A stretch of 64,000 nucleotides of DNA from NCBI GenBank assembly GCA_000024525.1, contig CP001769.1, forward strand, positions 5,551,001 to 5,615,000. The letters run 5' to 3'. The notes beneath the pieces are model-generated. The model was not told where the DNA came from, made no database searches, and saw nothing but the letters and a program-made list of their open reading frames with translations. This document shows, piece after piece, positions 15,581 through 25,345 of the stretch. A program made the translations under genes and the position numbers. The stretch is from Spirosoma linguale DSM 74 (GTDB lineage: Bacteria; Bacteroidota; Bacteroidia; Cytophagales; Spirosomataceae). Position 1 is the stretch's first letter, and every line of letters starts with the position of its first letter.

Positions 15581-17998
15581 ATGTTCCGCAATTACCTGAA
15601 AGTCGCCCTGCGAACGCTCTGGAAACACCGCACGCACACACTCATCAACATCGTTGGGCTGTCGGTGGCGTTCGGTACCTGCGTGCTGTTGTTCCTGACG
15701 GCTACCTTCGAACTCTCCTACGACAGCTTTCATACCGATGCCGACCGCATCTTCCGGCTGAACTTTCTGTCGACCAACCGCGATGGAACGACGGATAGAG
15801 GCAGCACCATGCCGTATCCCATCTCCCCCGCCCTCAAAGCCGAATTTCCGGAGATTGAAGGGGTTACGCGTTGGTTCGACCGGAGCGCGAGTATCCGGCG
15901 CAATAGCCAGACCTACACCAAGGATGTCCGCATGGCCGATGCGGATTTTCTTCATATGTTCTCCTTCCCGCTCCAGAAAGGCAACCCCAAAACGGCCATG
16001 AACGGTCTGAGCGACATTGTCATCAGCGAACGTATGGCGAACGATATTTTTGGGAAGGAAGACCCCGTGGGCAAGCCCCTCCAGCTCCGTATGAACGGCG
16101 CCTGGCAGGCATTTACCGTGACGGGCGTAATAAGCAATCCTCCAAAAAACTCAACCTTCGATTTTGATGCACTCATCCGCAGCGACAACGCGGGCGATTA
16201 TCAGGAGTTCAAAAGCCGCTGGGACCACGGCAACCATGATGTATATGTACAGGTAAAAGCCGGTACCGACGCGCAAACCCTGCAACGCCGGACGCAGGCT
16301 TTCATGGACAAATACTTCGCGAAGGATATTAAAGAGCGGCAGGAACAGGGGTATCCAAAAAATGAACTGGGTTACCAGCGCAGCCTTCTTCTGGAGCCCT
16401 TGCGCGATGTCCATTTTGACACCGTCACCACACATGGTGCTGGTATCAGTCGGGCGTACGTGTATACATTGCTGCTCATCGGCCTGTTCATTCTCGCCAT
16501 TGCCTGTATCAACTTCATTAACCTCACCATTGCGCAATCGCTCTCGCGGGCTCGGGAAGTGGGCGTTCGTAAATCGCTGGGGGCTCAACGGGCACAGCTG
16601 TTTGGCCAGATCTGGGGTGAAACCCTGTTGCTGTGCTTCGGCGCATTAGTCATTGGCCTGGGGTTGGCGTATGCTGTGCTACCCACCTTCAATCGCCTGT
16701 TCCGAAGCTATCTGACACTGGACAACTTCCTGACACCAACCGTATTGCTGGTAACGGCATTGTGCTTTCTGCTCATCACGCTCATAGCGGGCGGCTATCC
16801 ATCCTGGTTTGTGACGCGCTTCAATGCTGTGGAGGTCCTGAAAGGCCGGGTGAAGGTGAGCAAACCGGGCGTACTTCGCAATTCACTCATCATCACTCAG
16901 TTTACCATAGCCTGTCTGCTTATCGTCTGCACCATAATAGTCCGGCAGCAGATCACCTATTTGCAGCAGCGACCGATGGGCATGGACAAAGAACAGGTTA
17001 TCAGCGTACCGGTGGGTGGCGAACTCAACGGCACCGTCGCCCTGAAAGCTATGCGCGACCGGCTGGCCAACCAACCCAACATCACCGCCGTATCGGGTTC
17101 GGGCGTGAACATCGGCGCGGGACTGGACGGTAGCTCATCCCGAATGATGTTCGGTTTCCAATACGGCAAACGGGACGTTACCTGCGACTGGCTCCGCATC
17201 GACACGGATTACCTGAAAACAATGGGTATCAAACTCCTGAAGGGCCGCGATTTCAGCCCGGACTTCAGTACGGATTCCAGCTCGGCGGTGCTGATTACCC
17301 AGAGTATGGCGAAGGCACTAGGCGAAGCAAATCCTATAGGAAAATTCATTAAGCCCGATAATAAATCGTACCAGATTGTGGGTGTCGTTTCCGATTTCAA
17401 CCTGTACTCCCTGCATCAGGAAGCCAAACCGATTACCTTGCAAATGGAGTCGAGCGCACCCATTCAGTACATTCTTGTCCGGGTAAATCCGCAGAATCTA
17501 ACGGGCGCAATGGAAACCATCAAGACTGCCTGGAAGACCATCGCGCCCAAACAGGAGTTCATCGGCTCGTTTCTGGATGAAAACACCGAACGCTGGTATC
17601 GGAAAGAACAGCGGTTATCGACCATCTTTTCGACCGCTGCGGGCATTGCCATTTTGCTCTCGTGCATGGGTTTGTTCTCCATCGCTCTGCTCACCATCGA
17701 ACAGCGCACCAAAGAGATTGGCGTTCGGAAAGTGCTGGGTGCCAGCGTAGCCAGTATTGTGGCCCTGCTCTCAAAAGACTTTCTAAAACTGGTTGTAGCG
17801 GCCATCGTCATTGCCTCACCTCTGGCATGGTGGGCCATGGACAACTGGCTTCAGGATTTCGCCTATAAAATTGATATTGCCTGGTGGGTCTTTGCGGTAG
17901 CGGGTTTGCTGGCGGTTGTGATTGCGCTGGCAACCGTAAGCTTCCAGAGTATCAAAGCCGCCTTGATGAACCCAGTGCAATCGTTACGGTCCGAATGA
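15581..17998 (+). CDS. FtsX/MacB-family ABC permease 2
   Basis: An 805-residue double-half permease. The N-terminus MFRNYLKVALRTLWKHRTHT leads into helix 1, whose flank reads VAFGTCVLLFL where most array members have GLA-CLL. The first coupling loop is RAREVGVRKSLGAQRAQLFGQIWGE and the second is QRTKEIGVRKVLGAS. The third membrane block ends with AWWAMDNWLQDFAYKID and NPVQSLRSE. It belongs with permeases 7, 10 and 13 by its early region (LSYDSFHTDADRIFRL). Transcribed away from Uma2 copy 2. The downstream spacer to permease 3 is 97 bp and carries a repeat. Confidence 0.92.
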   Translation: MFRNYLKVALRTLWKHRTHTLINIVGLSVAFGTCVLLFLTATFELSYDSFHTDADRIFRLNFLSTNRDGTTDRGSTMPYPISPALKAEFPEIEGVTRWFDRSASIRRNSQTYTKDVRMADADFLHMFSFPLQKGNPKTAMNGLSDIVISERMANDIFGKEDPVGKPLQLRMNGAWQAFTVTGVISNPPKNSTFDFDALIRSDNAGDYQEFKSRWDHGNHDVYVQVKAGTDAQTLQRRTQAFMDKYFAKDIKERQEQGYPKNELGYQRSLLLEPLRDVHFDTVTTHGAGISRAYVYTLLLIGLFILAIACINFINLTIAQSLSRAREVGVRKSLGAQRAQLFGQIWGETLLLCFGALVIGLGLAYAVLPTFNRLFRSYLTLDNFLTPTVLLVTALCFLLITLIAGGYPSWFVTRFNAVEVLKGRVKVSKPGVLRNSLIITQFTIACLLIVCTIIVRQQITYLQQRPMGMDKEQVISVPVGGELNGTVALKAMRDRLANQPNITAVSGSGVNIGAGLDGSSSRMMFGFQYGKRDVTCDWLRIDTDYLKTMGIKLLKGRDFSPDFSTDSSSAVLITQSMAKALGEANPIGKFIKPDNKSYQIVGVVSDFNLYSLHQEAKPITLQMESSAPIQYILVRVNPQNLTGAMETIKTAWKTIAPKQEFIGSFLDENTERWYRKEQRLSTIFSTAAGIAILLSCMGLFSIALLTIEQRTKEIGVRKVLGASVASIVALLSKDFLKLVVAAIVIASPLAWWAMDNWLQDFAYKIDIAWWVFAVAGLLAVVIALATVSFQSIKAALMNPVQSLRSE

Positions 17999-18004
17999 AA
18001 GTAA

Positions 18005-18081
18005 AAGGAGTTAGGAGCGAGAAGGGAGGAGCCATCCGGCGGAAAACCTGCTTCAGCAACTCCTACCTCCTACCTCCTAAT
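18005..18081. repeat. AGGAGTTAGGAG-type inverted repeat after permease 2
   Basis: Purine-rich left arm with AGGAGTTAGGAG units (from about 18006) and pyrimidine-rich right arm with CTCCTACCTCC units (to about 18080) enclose CCATCCGGCGG. Related spacers follow permeases 10, 11 and 12. Confidence 0.65.
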
Positions 18082-18095
18082 ACTACCTCTTCCCC

Positions 18096-20537
18096 ATGCT
18101 AACCAACTACATCAAAATCGCCTGGCGGAACCTGCGGAAACAGCAGGGATTCGCATTTATCAACATTTTCGGGCTGGCTATTGGCCTGGCATGTTGCATG
18201 CTCATTATGCTGTATGTGCTGGACGAACTGAGCTTCGACCGCTACAACGCCAATGCCGACCGTATCTATCGCATACAGTCCGACATCAAGTTTGGGGGGA
18301 ATGATATGCACTTCGCCACAACACCCGACCCACTGGGACCTACCCTTAAGAAAGACTATCCACAGGTAGAGCAATTTGTCCGGCTGCACCAGCGTGGTAC
18401 CTGGCTGGTGAAGAAAACCGGCGAAACGACCAACCTTCGGGAAGGTGACGTCGTGTTTGCGGATTCTACGGTATTCGATGTTTTCACGCTGCCCTTTGTT
18501 GCGGGCGATGCCAAACGGGCACTGACGCAGCCGAACACAGTTGTCATCAGCAAATCGGCCGCGAAACGGCACTTTGGCAACCAGAACGCCCTAGGGCAAA
18601 CGCTGGTCTTTGCAAACACAGAAAATTACAGAGTAACGGGAATCATGCGCGACATGCCCCGGAACGCCCATTTTCGCACTGACTTCTTCGTGACGATGCT
18701 CAGCGATAAGTACCCCTGGGGACAATGGCTTAGTAATAACCATCACACGTATATACGGCTGAAGGCAGGACGGTCCGGCGCTCCGGCTGATCCGGCTGTA
18801 TTTTCTCAGAATTTCGGGGCCGTTATCGAGAAATACGTGGGGCCGCAATTGCTGCAAATGGTGGGCACCACAATGGAGCAGTTCCGGAAATCCAACAACC
18901 AGATGAACTTTTGGCTCATTCCCCTCACCGATATTCATCTACGTTCCAAACAACAAATCGAACTGGCCCCCAACGGCGACATTCAATACGTTTATATCTT
19001 CTCGGCCGTAGCACTGTTCATTCTCATTATAGCCTGTATCAACTTCATGAATCTGGCCACTGCCCGCTCATCGAACCGGGCTAAAGAGGTTGGCGTCCGG
19101 AAAGTGATGGGATCGGAACGGCAACAACTCGTGGGTCAGTTCATGACCGAATCGATACTGACGACCGTGCTGGCTATGGCGCTGGCCATTGGTATTGTGG
19201 CCGTTGCCCTGCCGGGATTTAATAGCATTGCGGCCAAAGAAATCAGTCTGTTGCAATTGGTATCGCCATCGTTGTTGCCAATAATTATCATCCTGCCGAT
19301 TGTGGTAGGCTTGCTGGCTGGCAGTTACCCGGCCTTTTTTCTGTCTTCCTTTCAACCCATTTCGGTATTGAAAGGCCGCATAAACATGAGTTTCCGGACG
19401 GTCAGTCTACGAAGCGGACTGGTGGTGTTCCAGTTCATGATGTCGGTCGTACTCATCATCGGGACAATCATTGTCTATCGACAGCTTACGTACATCCAAA
19501 CGACCAGCGTGGGTTTCAACCGCGATCACGTTCTAACGGTCAATGATCTGTATGCGGTGGGCAAACAGGCCGAAACGTTCAAGCAGGAGGTACTGCGCTT
19601 ACCGGGCGTGGTAAGCGGCAGCCTGTCCGGTTACCTGCCCACCCCCTCAGACCGGAACGACAACGTGTTTTTCCCCGAAGGGCAGACAAACATGAACAAA
19701 GGGGTCAGCATGCAGAACTGGGGCGTCGATTACGACTATGTGAAAACACTAGGTATTCAACTGGTAGCGGGGCGTAATTTCTCACAGCAGTTCGGTTCCG
19801 ACTCCTCAGGGATACTGCTCAACGAAGTCGCTGTCAAAATTCTGGGATTCAAAGACCCCATTGGCAAACGCATCTGGGGATTCAATGATGCCGAGGGGAA
19901 AACCCGAAAAACATACACCGTCGTCGGGGTTGTTAAAAATTTCCATTACGAATCGCTCCGGCGCAACATTGGTGCGTTGGCACTGGTGCTGAGTGCCAAC
20001 GCAGGGGCGGCTTCCTTCCGGGTAATCAGCACGAACCTACCGGTATTGATGCAGCAGATTGAAGCGAAATGGAAAGCACTGGCACCCGGCCAGCCGTTCA
20101 GTTTCAAATTCATGGATGATAGCTTCGACGAGATGTACCGCGCCGAACAGCGCATTGGCACCATTGCCCTAACGTTTGCGGGATTGGCTATCCTGATCGC
20201 GTGTCTGGGTCTGTTCGGACTGGCCGCGTTCATCGCGGAACAGCGTACCAAAGAGATCGGCGTCCGCAAAGTACTGGGCGCGAGTGTCCCCAGCCTCATC
20301 GGTCTGCTCTCCAGGGACTTTCTGAAACTGGTTCTGATTGCTATTGTCATAGCCTCGCCCATTGCCTGGTATGCCATGAATAACTGGCTAAAAGACTTCG
20401 CTTATAAAATCGACATTGAGTGGTGGATGTTTGCCCTGGCGGGTCTGCTGGCCGTAGGCATTGCTCTGTTGACGGTCAGTTTCCAGAGTGTAAAAGCTGC
20501 GTTGATGAACCCAGTGAAGAGTTTACGGAGTGAGTAA
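18096..20537 (+). CDS. FtsX/MacB-family ABC permease 3
   Basis: An 813-residue, two-half permease. It starts MLTNYIKIAWRNLRKQQGFA, like permease 9. Coupling loops: RAKEVGVRKVMGSERQQLVGQF and QRTKEIGVRKVLGASVPSL. The first periplasmic region carries LSFDRYNANADRIYRIQ, and the domain before helix 2 ends with the conserved LTDIHLRSKQ. The C-terminal block AWYAMNNWLKDFAYKIDIEWWMF is close to permeases 4, 5 and 10. It is 66 bp before permease 4, so the two are probably co-transcribed. Confidence 0.92.
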   Translation: MLTNYIKIAWRNLRKQQGFAFINIFGLAIGLACCMLIMLYVLDELSFDRYNANADRIYRIQSDIKFGGNDMHFATTPDPLGPTLKKDYPQVEQFVRLHQRGTWLVKKTGETTNLREGDVVFADSTVFDVFTLPFVAGDAKRALTQPNTVVISKSAAKRHFGNQNALGQTLVFANTENYRVTGIMRDMPRNAHFRTDFFVTMLSDKYPWGQWLSNNHHTYIRLKAGRSGAPADPAVFSQNFGAVIEKYVGPQLLQMVGTTMEQFRKSNNQMNFWLIPLTDIHLRSKQQIELAPNGDIQYVYIFSAVALFILIIACINFMNLATARSSNRAKEVGVRKVMGSERQQLVGQFMTESILTTVLAMALAIGIVAVALPGFNSIAAKEISLLQLVSPSLLPIIIILPIVVGLLAGSYPAFFLSSFQPISVLKGRINMSFRTVSLRSGLVVFQFMMSVVLIIGTIIVYRQLTYIQTTSVGFNRDHVLTVNDLYAVGKQAETFKQEVLRLPGVVSGSLSGYLPTPSDRNDNVFFPEGQTNMNKGVSMQNWGVDYDYVKTLGIQLVAGRNFSQQFGSDSSGILLNEVAVKILGFKDPIGKRIWGFNDAEGKTRKTYTVVGVVKNFHYESLRRNIGALALVLSANAGAASFRVISTNLPVLMQQIEAKWKALAPGQPFSFKFMDDSFDEMYRAEQRIGTIALTFAGLAILIACLGLFGLAAFIAEQRTKEIGVRKVLGASVPSLIGLLSRDFLKLVLIAIVIASPIAWYAMNNWLKDFAYKIDIEWWMFALAGLLAVGIALLTVSFQSVKAALMNPVKSLRSE

Positions 20538-20579
20538 TGCAGCCCCTCCGGATCGGCGAGGAATCAATCTATTTAACAC

Positions 20580-20596
20580 CCGCCCTAGCGGGGCGG
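20580..20596. repeat. Short GC-rich hairpin between permeases 3 and 4
   Basis: CCGCCC-TAGCG-GGGCGG, a perfect 6-bp stem. It lies 7 bp before the next start codon and could hide the translation start region of permease 4. Confidence 0.45.
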
Positions 20597-20603
20597 CACT
20601 ACA

Positions 20604-23006
20604 ATGATCCAGAATTATCTCCGAATTGCCGTTCGAAACTTGTGGAGAAACAAGGTTTTCTCCGGCATCAACATCGTTGGGCTAGCTGTAGGGCTGGCTT
20701 CGTGCCTGCTGCTGTTCATGTACATCACGCATGAGCTGAGTTACGACGATTTTCAGCAGAAAGCCGACCGGATCGTGCGCGTCACGATGGAGTACAGCAT
20801 GGAAGGCCGAGTCGCTAAAATCCCACAAACGGGTACCAAAGTCGTAAAGGAGTTTGGGCGGCAGTTTCCCGAAATAGAATCGGGGGTGCGGCTTATTAAC
20901 CGGGATGGGGTTGTCAATACCGGCGACCGTCAGTTTAGCGAAAAACGGATCGTCTTCGCCGATTCAGCTTTCTTTACGCTGTTTTCGTTCCCACTCCTGA
21001 AAGGCAATTCGCAAACGGCACTGGCGGCCCCAAACCAGGTTGTGCTCTCGGAAAGCACGGCCCGGAAATACTTCAGCGACGAAAATCCGGTGGGCAAAAC
21101 GATTCGCATCAACACGGGCGGGTCGTTTCGGGATTATGCCGTTACGGGCGTCGTGAAAGACAGCCCGGCCAATTCGCAGATCAAATACGACCTGCTGACG
21201 TCGTTCCTAACGCTGCCCGCAGCGAAAAGCGAAGAGTGGTTTTCGTCCAATTACGCCACCTATTTGCTGCTCCGTAAACCGGACGGCATGGCCCCACTAC
21301 AGGCCAAAATTCCGGGCTTCATGAAGACGCAGTTCGGGAAAGAGGAAATGTCGGCGGGAAGCTACCTGACGTATAATCTCGAACCGCTGCGTCGGGTGCA
21401 TTTGCATTCCGACGTAGAGGGCAGTTTCGAACCCAACGGCGACCTGACCTACATCTATATTTTCGGGTCGATTGCCCTGCTGATTCTGCTGATCGCCTGC
21501 GTCAACTACGTCAATCTGGCTACATCGCGGGCGGTGGAACGTGCGCAGGAAGTGGGGGTACGAAAGGTGATGGGCGCCCTGCGCGGGCAACTGTTCGGGC
21601 AGTTCATTGGCGAATCGGTGATCGTGACGTCCATTGCCCTGGTGTTGGCATTGCTGCTGGCGGCACTGGCGTTACCGGTATTCAACGACCTGTCGGACCG
21701 GCAGTTTTCGGTTAGCAGCTGGTTCGAACCGGGCAACCTGCTGCTGCTGGCGGGTATCGGGTTGGTCGTTAGCCTGATTGCGGGTAGTTATCCAGCCCTG
21801 GTACTGGCGCGATTTGAACCCGTACGCGTCCTGAAAGGGCATCTGAAAACCGCCGGAGCGGGTCAGTTTCGCCGGGCGTTGATTGTCTTTCAGTTTGCCA
21901 TTACCGCCTTTCTCATTATCAGCACCCTGCTGGTTCGCAACCAGTTGGCCTTTGTACAGCAAAAGAAATTAGGCTACAGCAAAGACCATGTACTGATGCT
22001 TCCCGTCGATAAGCAGGTCAACGAGAAGATAGCGGCCATAAAAAGCGAATTCCGGCAAAATGCAGACGTTCAGCATGTGTCGCTGGCGTCGGAGTCGCCT
22101 GTATTCGTGGAAGGCGGGTATGGGATGCGCAGTGCCAGGATGGCGGCCGATCAGCGGAAGATGGTAGCCGGAGTGACCATCGACGAAGATTATGTGCCAA
22201 CGATGAGTCTGCAACTGATTGCGGGCAGTAACCTGAATGCCGCCGATATGGAGCGTATCTCGCGCACGGATAACGACAGCCTCACCCGAAGTCGGTTTAT
22301 TCTCAACGAAGCCGCCGTAAAAGAACTGGGCTGGACACCCCAGCAAGCCATTGGTCAGTGGCTGGATATGAATGGGCGTCTGGGCGAAATAAAAGGCGTG
22401 GTAGCCGATTTTCACTTCGCGTCGATGAAGCAGAAGATTGGCCCGCTGGTTCTTTTCCCACAGAATGGCGGTGAAATCCTGCTGGTCAAACTTTCGGGCA
22501 GTCAGTTGCCCAACACGCTCCGGTTCCTGGAAAGCAAATGGCGGACACTCATCCCCGACCGACCCTTTTCCTACGAATTCATGGACGAGGAGTTCAACAA
22601 ACTGTATGCCGCCGAAACCCGAACCGGGCTCATTTTCAGCATTTTTGCATTTCTGTCTATCTTTCTGGCCTGTCTGGGTCTGTTCGGACTATCGGCCTAT
22701 ACAACGGCGCAGCGCACCAAAGAGATTGGCGTCCGGAAAGTGCTCGGCGCATCGGTGTTCAGCATTGTCGGCCTACTCTCGAAAGACTTTTTGAAGCTCG
22801 TTCTGGTGGCCCTAGTCATAGCCTCTCCCCTAGCCTGGTATGCCATGAACCAGTGGCTCAACGACTTCGCCTACAAGATCGACATCGAATGGTGGGTATT
22901 CGCGCTGGCGGGTATTTTGGCCGTAGGTATTGCGTTACTGACGGTCAGTTTCCAAAGCGTGAAAGCCGCGTTGATGAACCCGGTGAAGAGTTTACGGAGC
23001 GAGTAG
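20604..23006 (+). CDS. FtsX/MacB-family ABC permease 4
   Basis: An 800-residue permease beginning MIQNYLRIAVRNLWRNKVFSG. First coupling loop RAQEVGVRKVMGALRGQLFGQFIGES; second QRTKEIGVRKVLGASVFSIVGLLSKDF. The first periplasmic domain has LSYDDFQQKADRIVRV, where most sisters have the R of DR. The second domain is short of the usual LVDGRDF form and reads LIAGSNLNAAD. It ends NPVKSLRSE. It is the last gene of the first permease block; a decayed permease tail and an insertion sequence follow. Confidence 0.92.
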   Translation: MIQNYLRIAVRNLWRNKVFSGINIVGLAVGLASCLLLFMYITHELSYDDFQQKADRIVRVTMEYSMEGRVAKIPQTGTKVVKEFGRQFPEIESGVRLINRDGVVNTGDRQFSEKRIVFADSAFFTLFSFPLLKGNSQTALAAPNQVVLSESTARKYFSDENPVGKTIRINTGGSFRDYAVTGVVKDSPANSQIKYDLLTSFLTLPAAKSEEWFSSNYATYLLLRKPDGMAPLQAKIPGFMKTQFGKEEMSAGSYLTYNLEPLRRVHLHSDVEGSFEPNGDLTYIYIFGSIALLILLIACVNYVNLATSRAVERAQEVGVRKVMGALRGQLFGQFIGESVIVTSIALVLALLLAALALPVFNDLSDRQFSVSSWFEPGNLLLLAGIGLVVSLIAGSYPALVLARFEPVRVLKGHLKTAGAGQFRRALIVFQFAITAFLIISTLLVRNQLAFVQQKKLGYSKDHVLMLPVDKQVNEKIAAIKSEFRQNADVQHVSLASESPVFVEGGYGMRSARMAADQRKMVAGVTIDEDYVPTMSLQLIAGSNLNAADMERISRTDNDSLTRSRFILNEAAVKELGWTPQQAIGQWLDMNGRLGEIKGVVADFHFASMKQKIGPLVLFPQNGGEILLVKLSGSQLPNTLRFLESKWRTLIPDRPFSYEFMDEEFNKLYAAETRTGLIFSIFAFLSIFLACLGLFGLSAYTTAQRTKEIGVRKVLGASVFSIVGLLSKDFLKLVLVALVIASPLAWYAMNQWLNDFAYKIDIEWWVFALAGILAVGIALLTVSFQSVKAALMNPVKSLRSE

Positions 23007-23020
23007 AGACCGCATCGCGA

Positions 23021-23046
23021 AGCCGCAGACGGTCGGCGGACCGGCA
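23021..23046. repeat. GC-rich repeat core after permease 4
   Basis: AGCCGCAGACGG followed by TCGGCGGACCGGCA is nearly the same as the core inside the 48-bp repeats at 60548-60595 and 63111-63158. It starts 15 bp after the permease stop, in the same orientation as the copy after permease 12. Confidence 0.6.
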
Positions 23047-23095
23047 ATACCTTGCGTCTCAGATTCCGGATGGCTTTTGAGTCAATAGTGCAAGG

Positions 23096-23424
23096 CCGGG
23101 CCACATTGTTTCATGGCTTGCGCCTATTATTCTCCATCTGGTATGAAAAGCTATATCTGTAGAACAGCCAAATTGATTTTCATCTTATTTGCTCCGTTAG
23201 GAGCCTAACAGCGTAGCGTCGGTAGCCATCGAAGAGCCCCCAAGTACCTACGTGCCGTAGGGACGCGACAGGTTTCGTACCTACGGCATGATAAACGACA
23301 AATTATCAACTTTTCTACCAACGCTACGCTGTAAAATCCCTAGGGATACGTTGCTCGGTGAACTATTAAAAACTAATCAGGCTAGAGAATAATAGACAGA
23401 AGGATAAAGCCTTGCGTGGCCCGG
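23096..23424. repeat. Inverted-repeat-bounded non-coding element
   Basis: About 330 bp without a gene. The outer ends share CCGGGCCAC (23096-23104, inverted at 23416-23424) and CTATTATTCTC (23124-23134, inverted at 23385-23395). Inside, ACAGCGTAGCG...GGTAG (about 23209-23226) pairs with its inverted copy (about 23318-23335, one mismatch in 18). TGCCGTAGG (23253-23261) pairs with CCTACGGCA (23280-23288). The nested layout looks like a MITE or a large foldback repeat. Confidence 0.55.
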
Positions 23425-23430
23425 TCTCGC

Positions 23431-23559
23431 CATTGGCTCATAGCTTCCCCCGCCTGATACGCCATGAAATAGTGGCTCGCCGATTTCGCTTACGAAATCG
23501 ATGTTGACTGGCGAATGTTTGCTTTGACAGGTATGTTGTCGTTAGGTATTACTTTACTA
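23431..23559 (+). pseudogene. Decayed C-terminal tail of an FtsX permease
   Basis: Read in the frame beginning at 23431, the sequence gives ASPA*YAMK*WLADFAYEID and then VDWRMFALTGMLSLGITLL. This is the C-terminal membrane block of the array permeases (SPLAWYAMNxWLxDFAYKID...). Two stop codons replace the Trp and Gln/Lys codons. The frame runs straight into the left end of the IS5-type element, so the rest was lost or cut off there. It shows that a further permease once stood here. Confidence 0.8.
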
Positions 23560-23635
23560 AGAACGTGTTGGGAAATGCTACAATCTAAAATGAATGAGCA
23601 TCTGTCTATCTTCAAGTCGCCAAACTTTGATAGAT

Positions 23636-24160
23636 ATGCAGACCAGTTACCAAGCCCTGACAGATGCTCAGTGGCAAGTTATGATGCCTTTTTTTGACTT
23701 ACAACGAAAACGAACAGTTGCCTTGCGCCAAGTCGTTGATGCTTTGTTTTATATACTGCGAACGGGCTGTCAATGGCGTAACTTACCCGCTAATTATCCT
23801 CATTGGCAAGCTGTATACTATTACTTTGACAGATGGAAAACGAATGGTTTGTTCGAGCAGATTAATCGAGCCTTGAATCAAATAGACCGTGGACAAGAAG
23901 GCCGAGCCCCTTATCCATCTATCCTTAACACTGATAGTCAAAGCGTTAAGTTGACGCCTATGATTTATGAACATCGGGGTTGGGATGGACACAAGAATGT
24001 CAACGGGCGTAAGCGTCAGTTGGTAGTTGACAGTGGTGGGCGACTTTGGGTGGCTAAAGTGCATGCGGCTAACCAGGCGGATGGCGTCTCTTCTATAAGT
24101 TTGGTGGCTGATATTGCTTACTTAAATGATCGCCTGACAAAAATCTTTGGTGATCAAGCC
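23636..24160 (+). pseudogene. IS5-family transposase, N-terminal part (continues at 25618-25885)
   Basis: The N-terminal part has the family opening LTDAQWQVMMPFF, then RTGCQWRNLP, the first catalytic Asp in NTDSQSVK (about residue 102) and LWVAKVHAANQADG. It is cut after IFGDQA. The rest resumes at 25618 as [20 protein letters not shown], then [24 protein letters not shown], which carries the catalytic Glu. A one-base shift near 25795 follows, after which another frame gives [17 protein letters not shown] up to a stop at 25883-25885. Joining the halves restores GDQAYNGVF, typical of the family, which locates the inner insertion precisely. Confidence 0.85.
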
Positions 24161-24216
24161 GCTGGTACTGTCGTGAAAAACAAATTTTGAGGTAGGATTT
24201 TTTTAATATCTTTGAC

Positions 24217-25345
24217 TTATCTAAAGGACAACTCTGCCAAGGTGGATTGATCCTGTGTAGTCCCGCTAGTCGGGACTATTTTTTTCTCGTTCTGTACAAG
24301 ACTCTCACTCAGTCCAGGACCATGGGAATATAACGGATCATACTTGGTTTGATGACGCCACAAGGCATACGCCAAGAGTAATAACTTTTTTTGGACGGCC
24401 ACGTAAGCCTTCATTTTTGTATTCGTTCGTTGATAAATCCGCTCATAAAGAGCCTGACAAGTTGGCTCTCCAAAGCGGACTGCATTGAAGGCAGGTAAAT
24501 GCAGAACACGACGAATACGACTGTTGCCTTTTTTAGAAATCTTGGTCTTACCTGAACGATTGCCTGATTGGTTTTCCACCACATCATAACCTGCATAGCT
24601 AACTAGTTGGCGCTGGTTGGCAAAGCCTTCAAACCCATTCGTCTCCGCAATTAGTACAGCAACCGAAAGTAGGGCTAAGCCTTTGATGGCTGTCAGCCGT
24701 TCAACTTGTGGGTTTAAAACGGCATCGTTCTTAATCAAATCTTGGATTGCTTTCTCCAGAGCTTCCAACTGTTGATCATAAACAGTCAGCAGCTTGGCGT
24801 TCTGTTTGGTGATAAAATCATCGCCTACAGCGCTGGAATCCAAGGCGTGCTGCTGATTGCGACATTGGGTTTTCCATTCTTGGAATCGTTGATGTTGCCG
24901 AGTTAATAAACGCAATTGGTAGATATTTTTAGATATGGGTTCCCACAAAGTTAGCTGTTGTTCTAAGCCCATCCTGGCTAACCCCTGGGCATCAATCTTA
25001 TCATTCTTCGACAGCGCCGGCTGCCCGGTTATAGCCCAAGCTTTTGAGATAATGTTTTGCCTTGTTAGGCAACAGAATACAGACCGACTCATTCTTCTGA
25101 TAGAGGTGCCAAGCAATAGCCTCATGGTAAACACCGGTCGACTCCATCACATAGCGGAGCGGTAATTGATTGGCTTTACGATGCTTTTCAACCCACTGTT
25201 CTAATTGAGCAAACGCAGTTGGTTTATTCACTACTTTAGTTGATCCTTTAACTACTACTCGTCCCTCGATATCAATCACCGAAAGACAAACCTGAAGCGA
25301 ATCCTTACTGATGTCTAGACCAACACAATACCGTAGCAGTTGCAT
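24217..25345 (-). pseudogene. IS110-family transposase, frameshifted
   Basis: A DEDD recombinase guided by a bridge RNA in active members. The N-terminal part has YCVGLDISKDSLQVC (first Asp) and YVMESTGVYHEAIAWHLY, and runs to KHYLKSLGYN before hitting a stop. A second frame resumes with SKNDKIDAQGLARMG. It continues to the Transposase_20 domain (LTAIKGLALLSVAVLIAETNG, SYAGYD, GNSRIRRVLHLPAF with the conserved Ser region). The break fits an extra 16 bases at about 25012-25027. Without them the join would read YNSKNDKIDA, as in intact relatives. The start at 25345 is the Met just before the DEDD domain. Confidence 0.85.
24259..24285 (+). terminator. Terminator-like hairpin in the IS110 3' region
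   Basis: AGTCCCG-CTAGT-CGGGACT (24259-24277) followed by A and seven T (24279-24285), oriented on the plus strand. It would block transcription entering the element against its own gene. Confidence 0.6.

Noticed and set aside
25001..25030. Programmed frameshift in the IS110-type transposase
   Set aside because: No slippery run is present; the extra 16 bases fit a simple insertion that breaks the frame.
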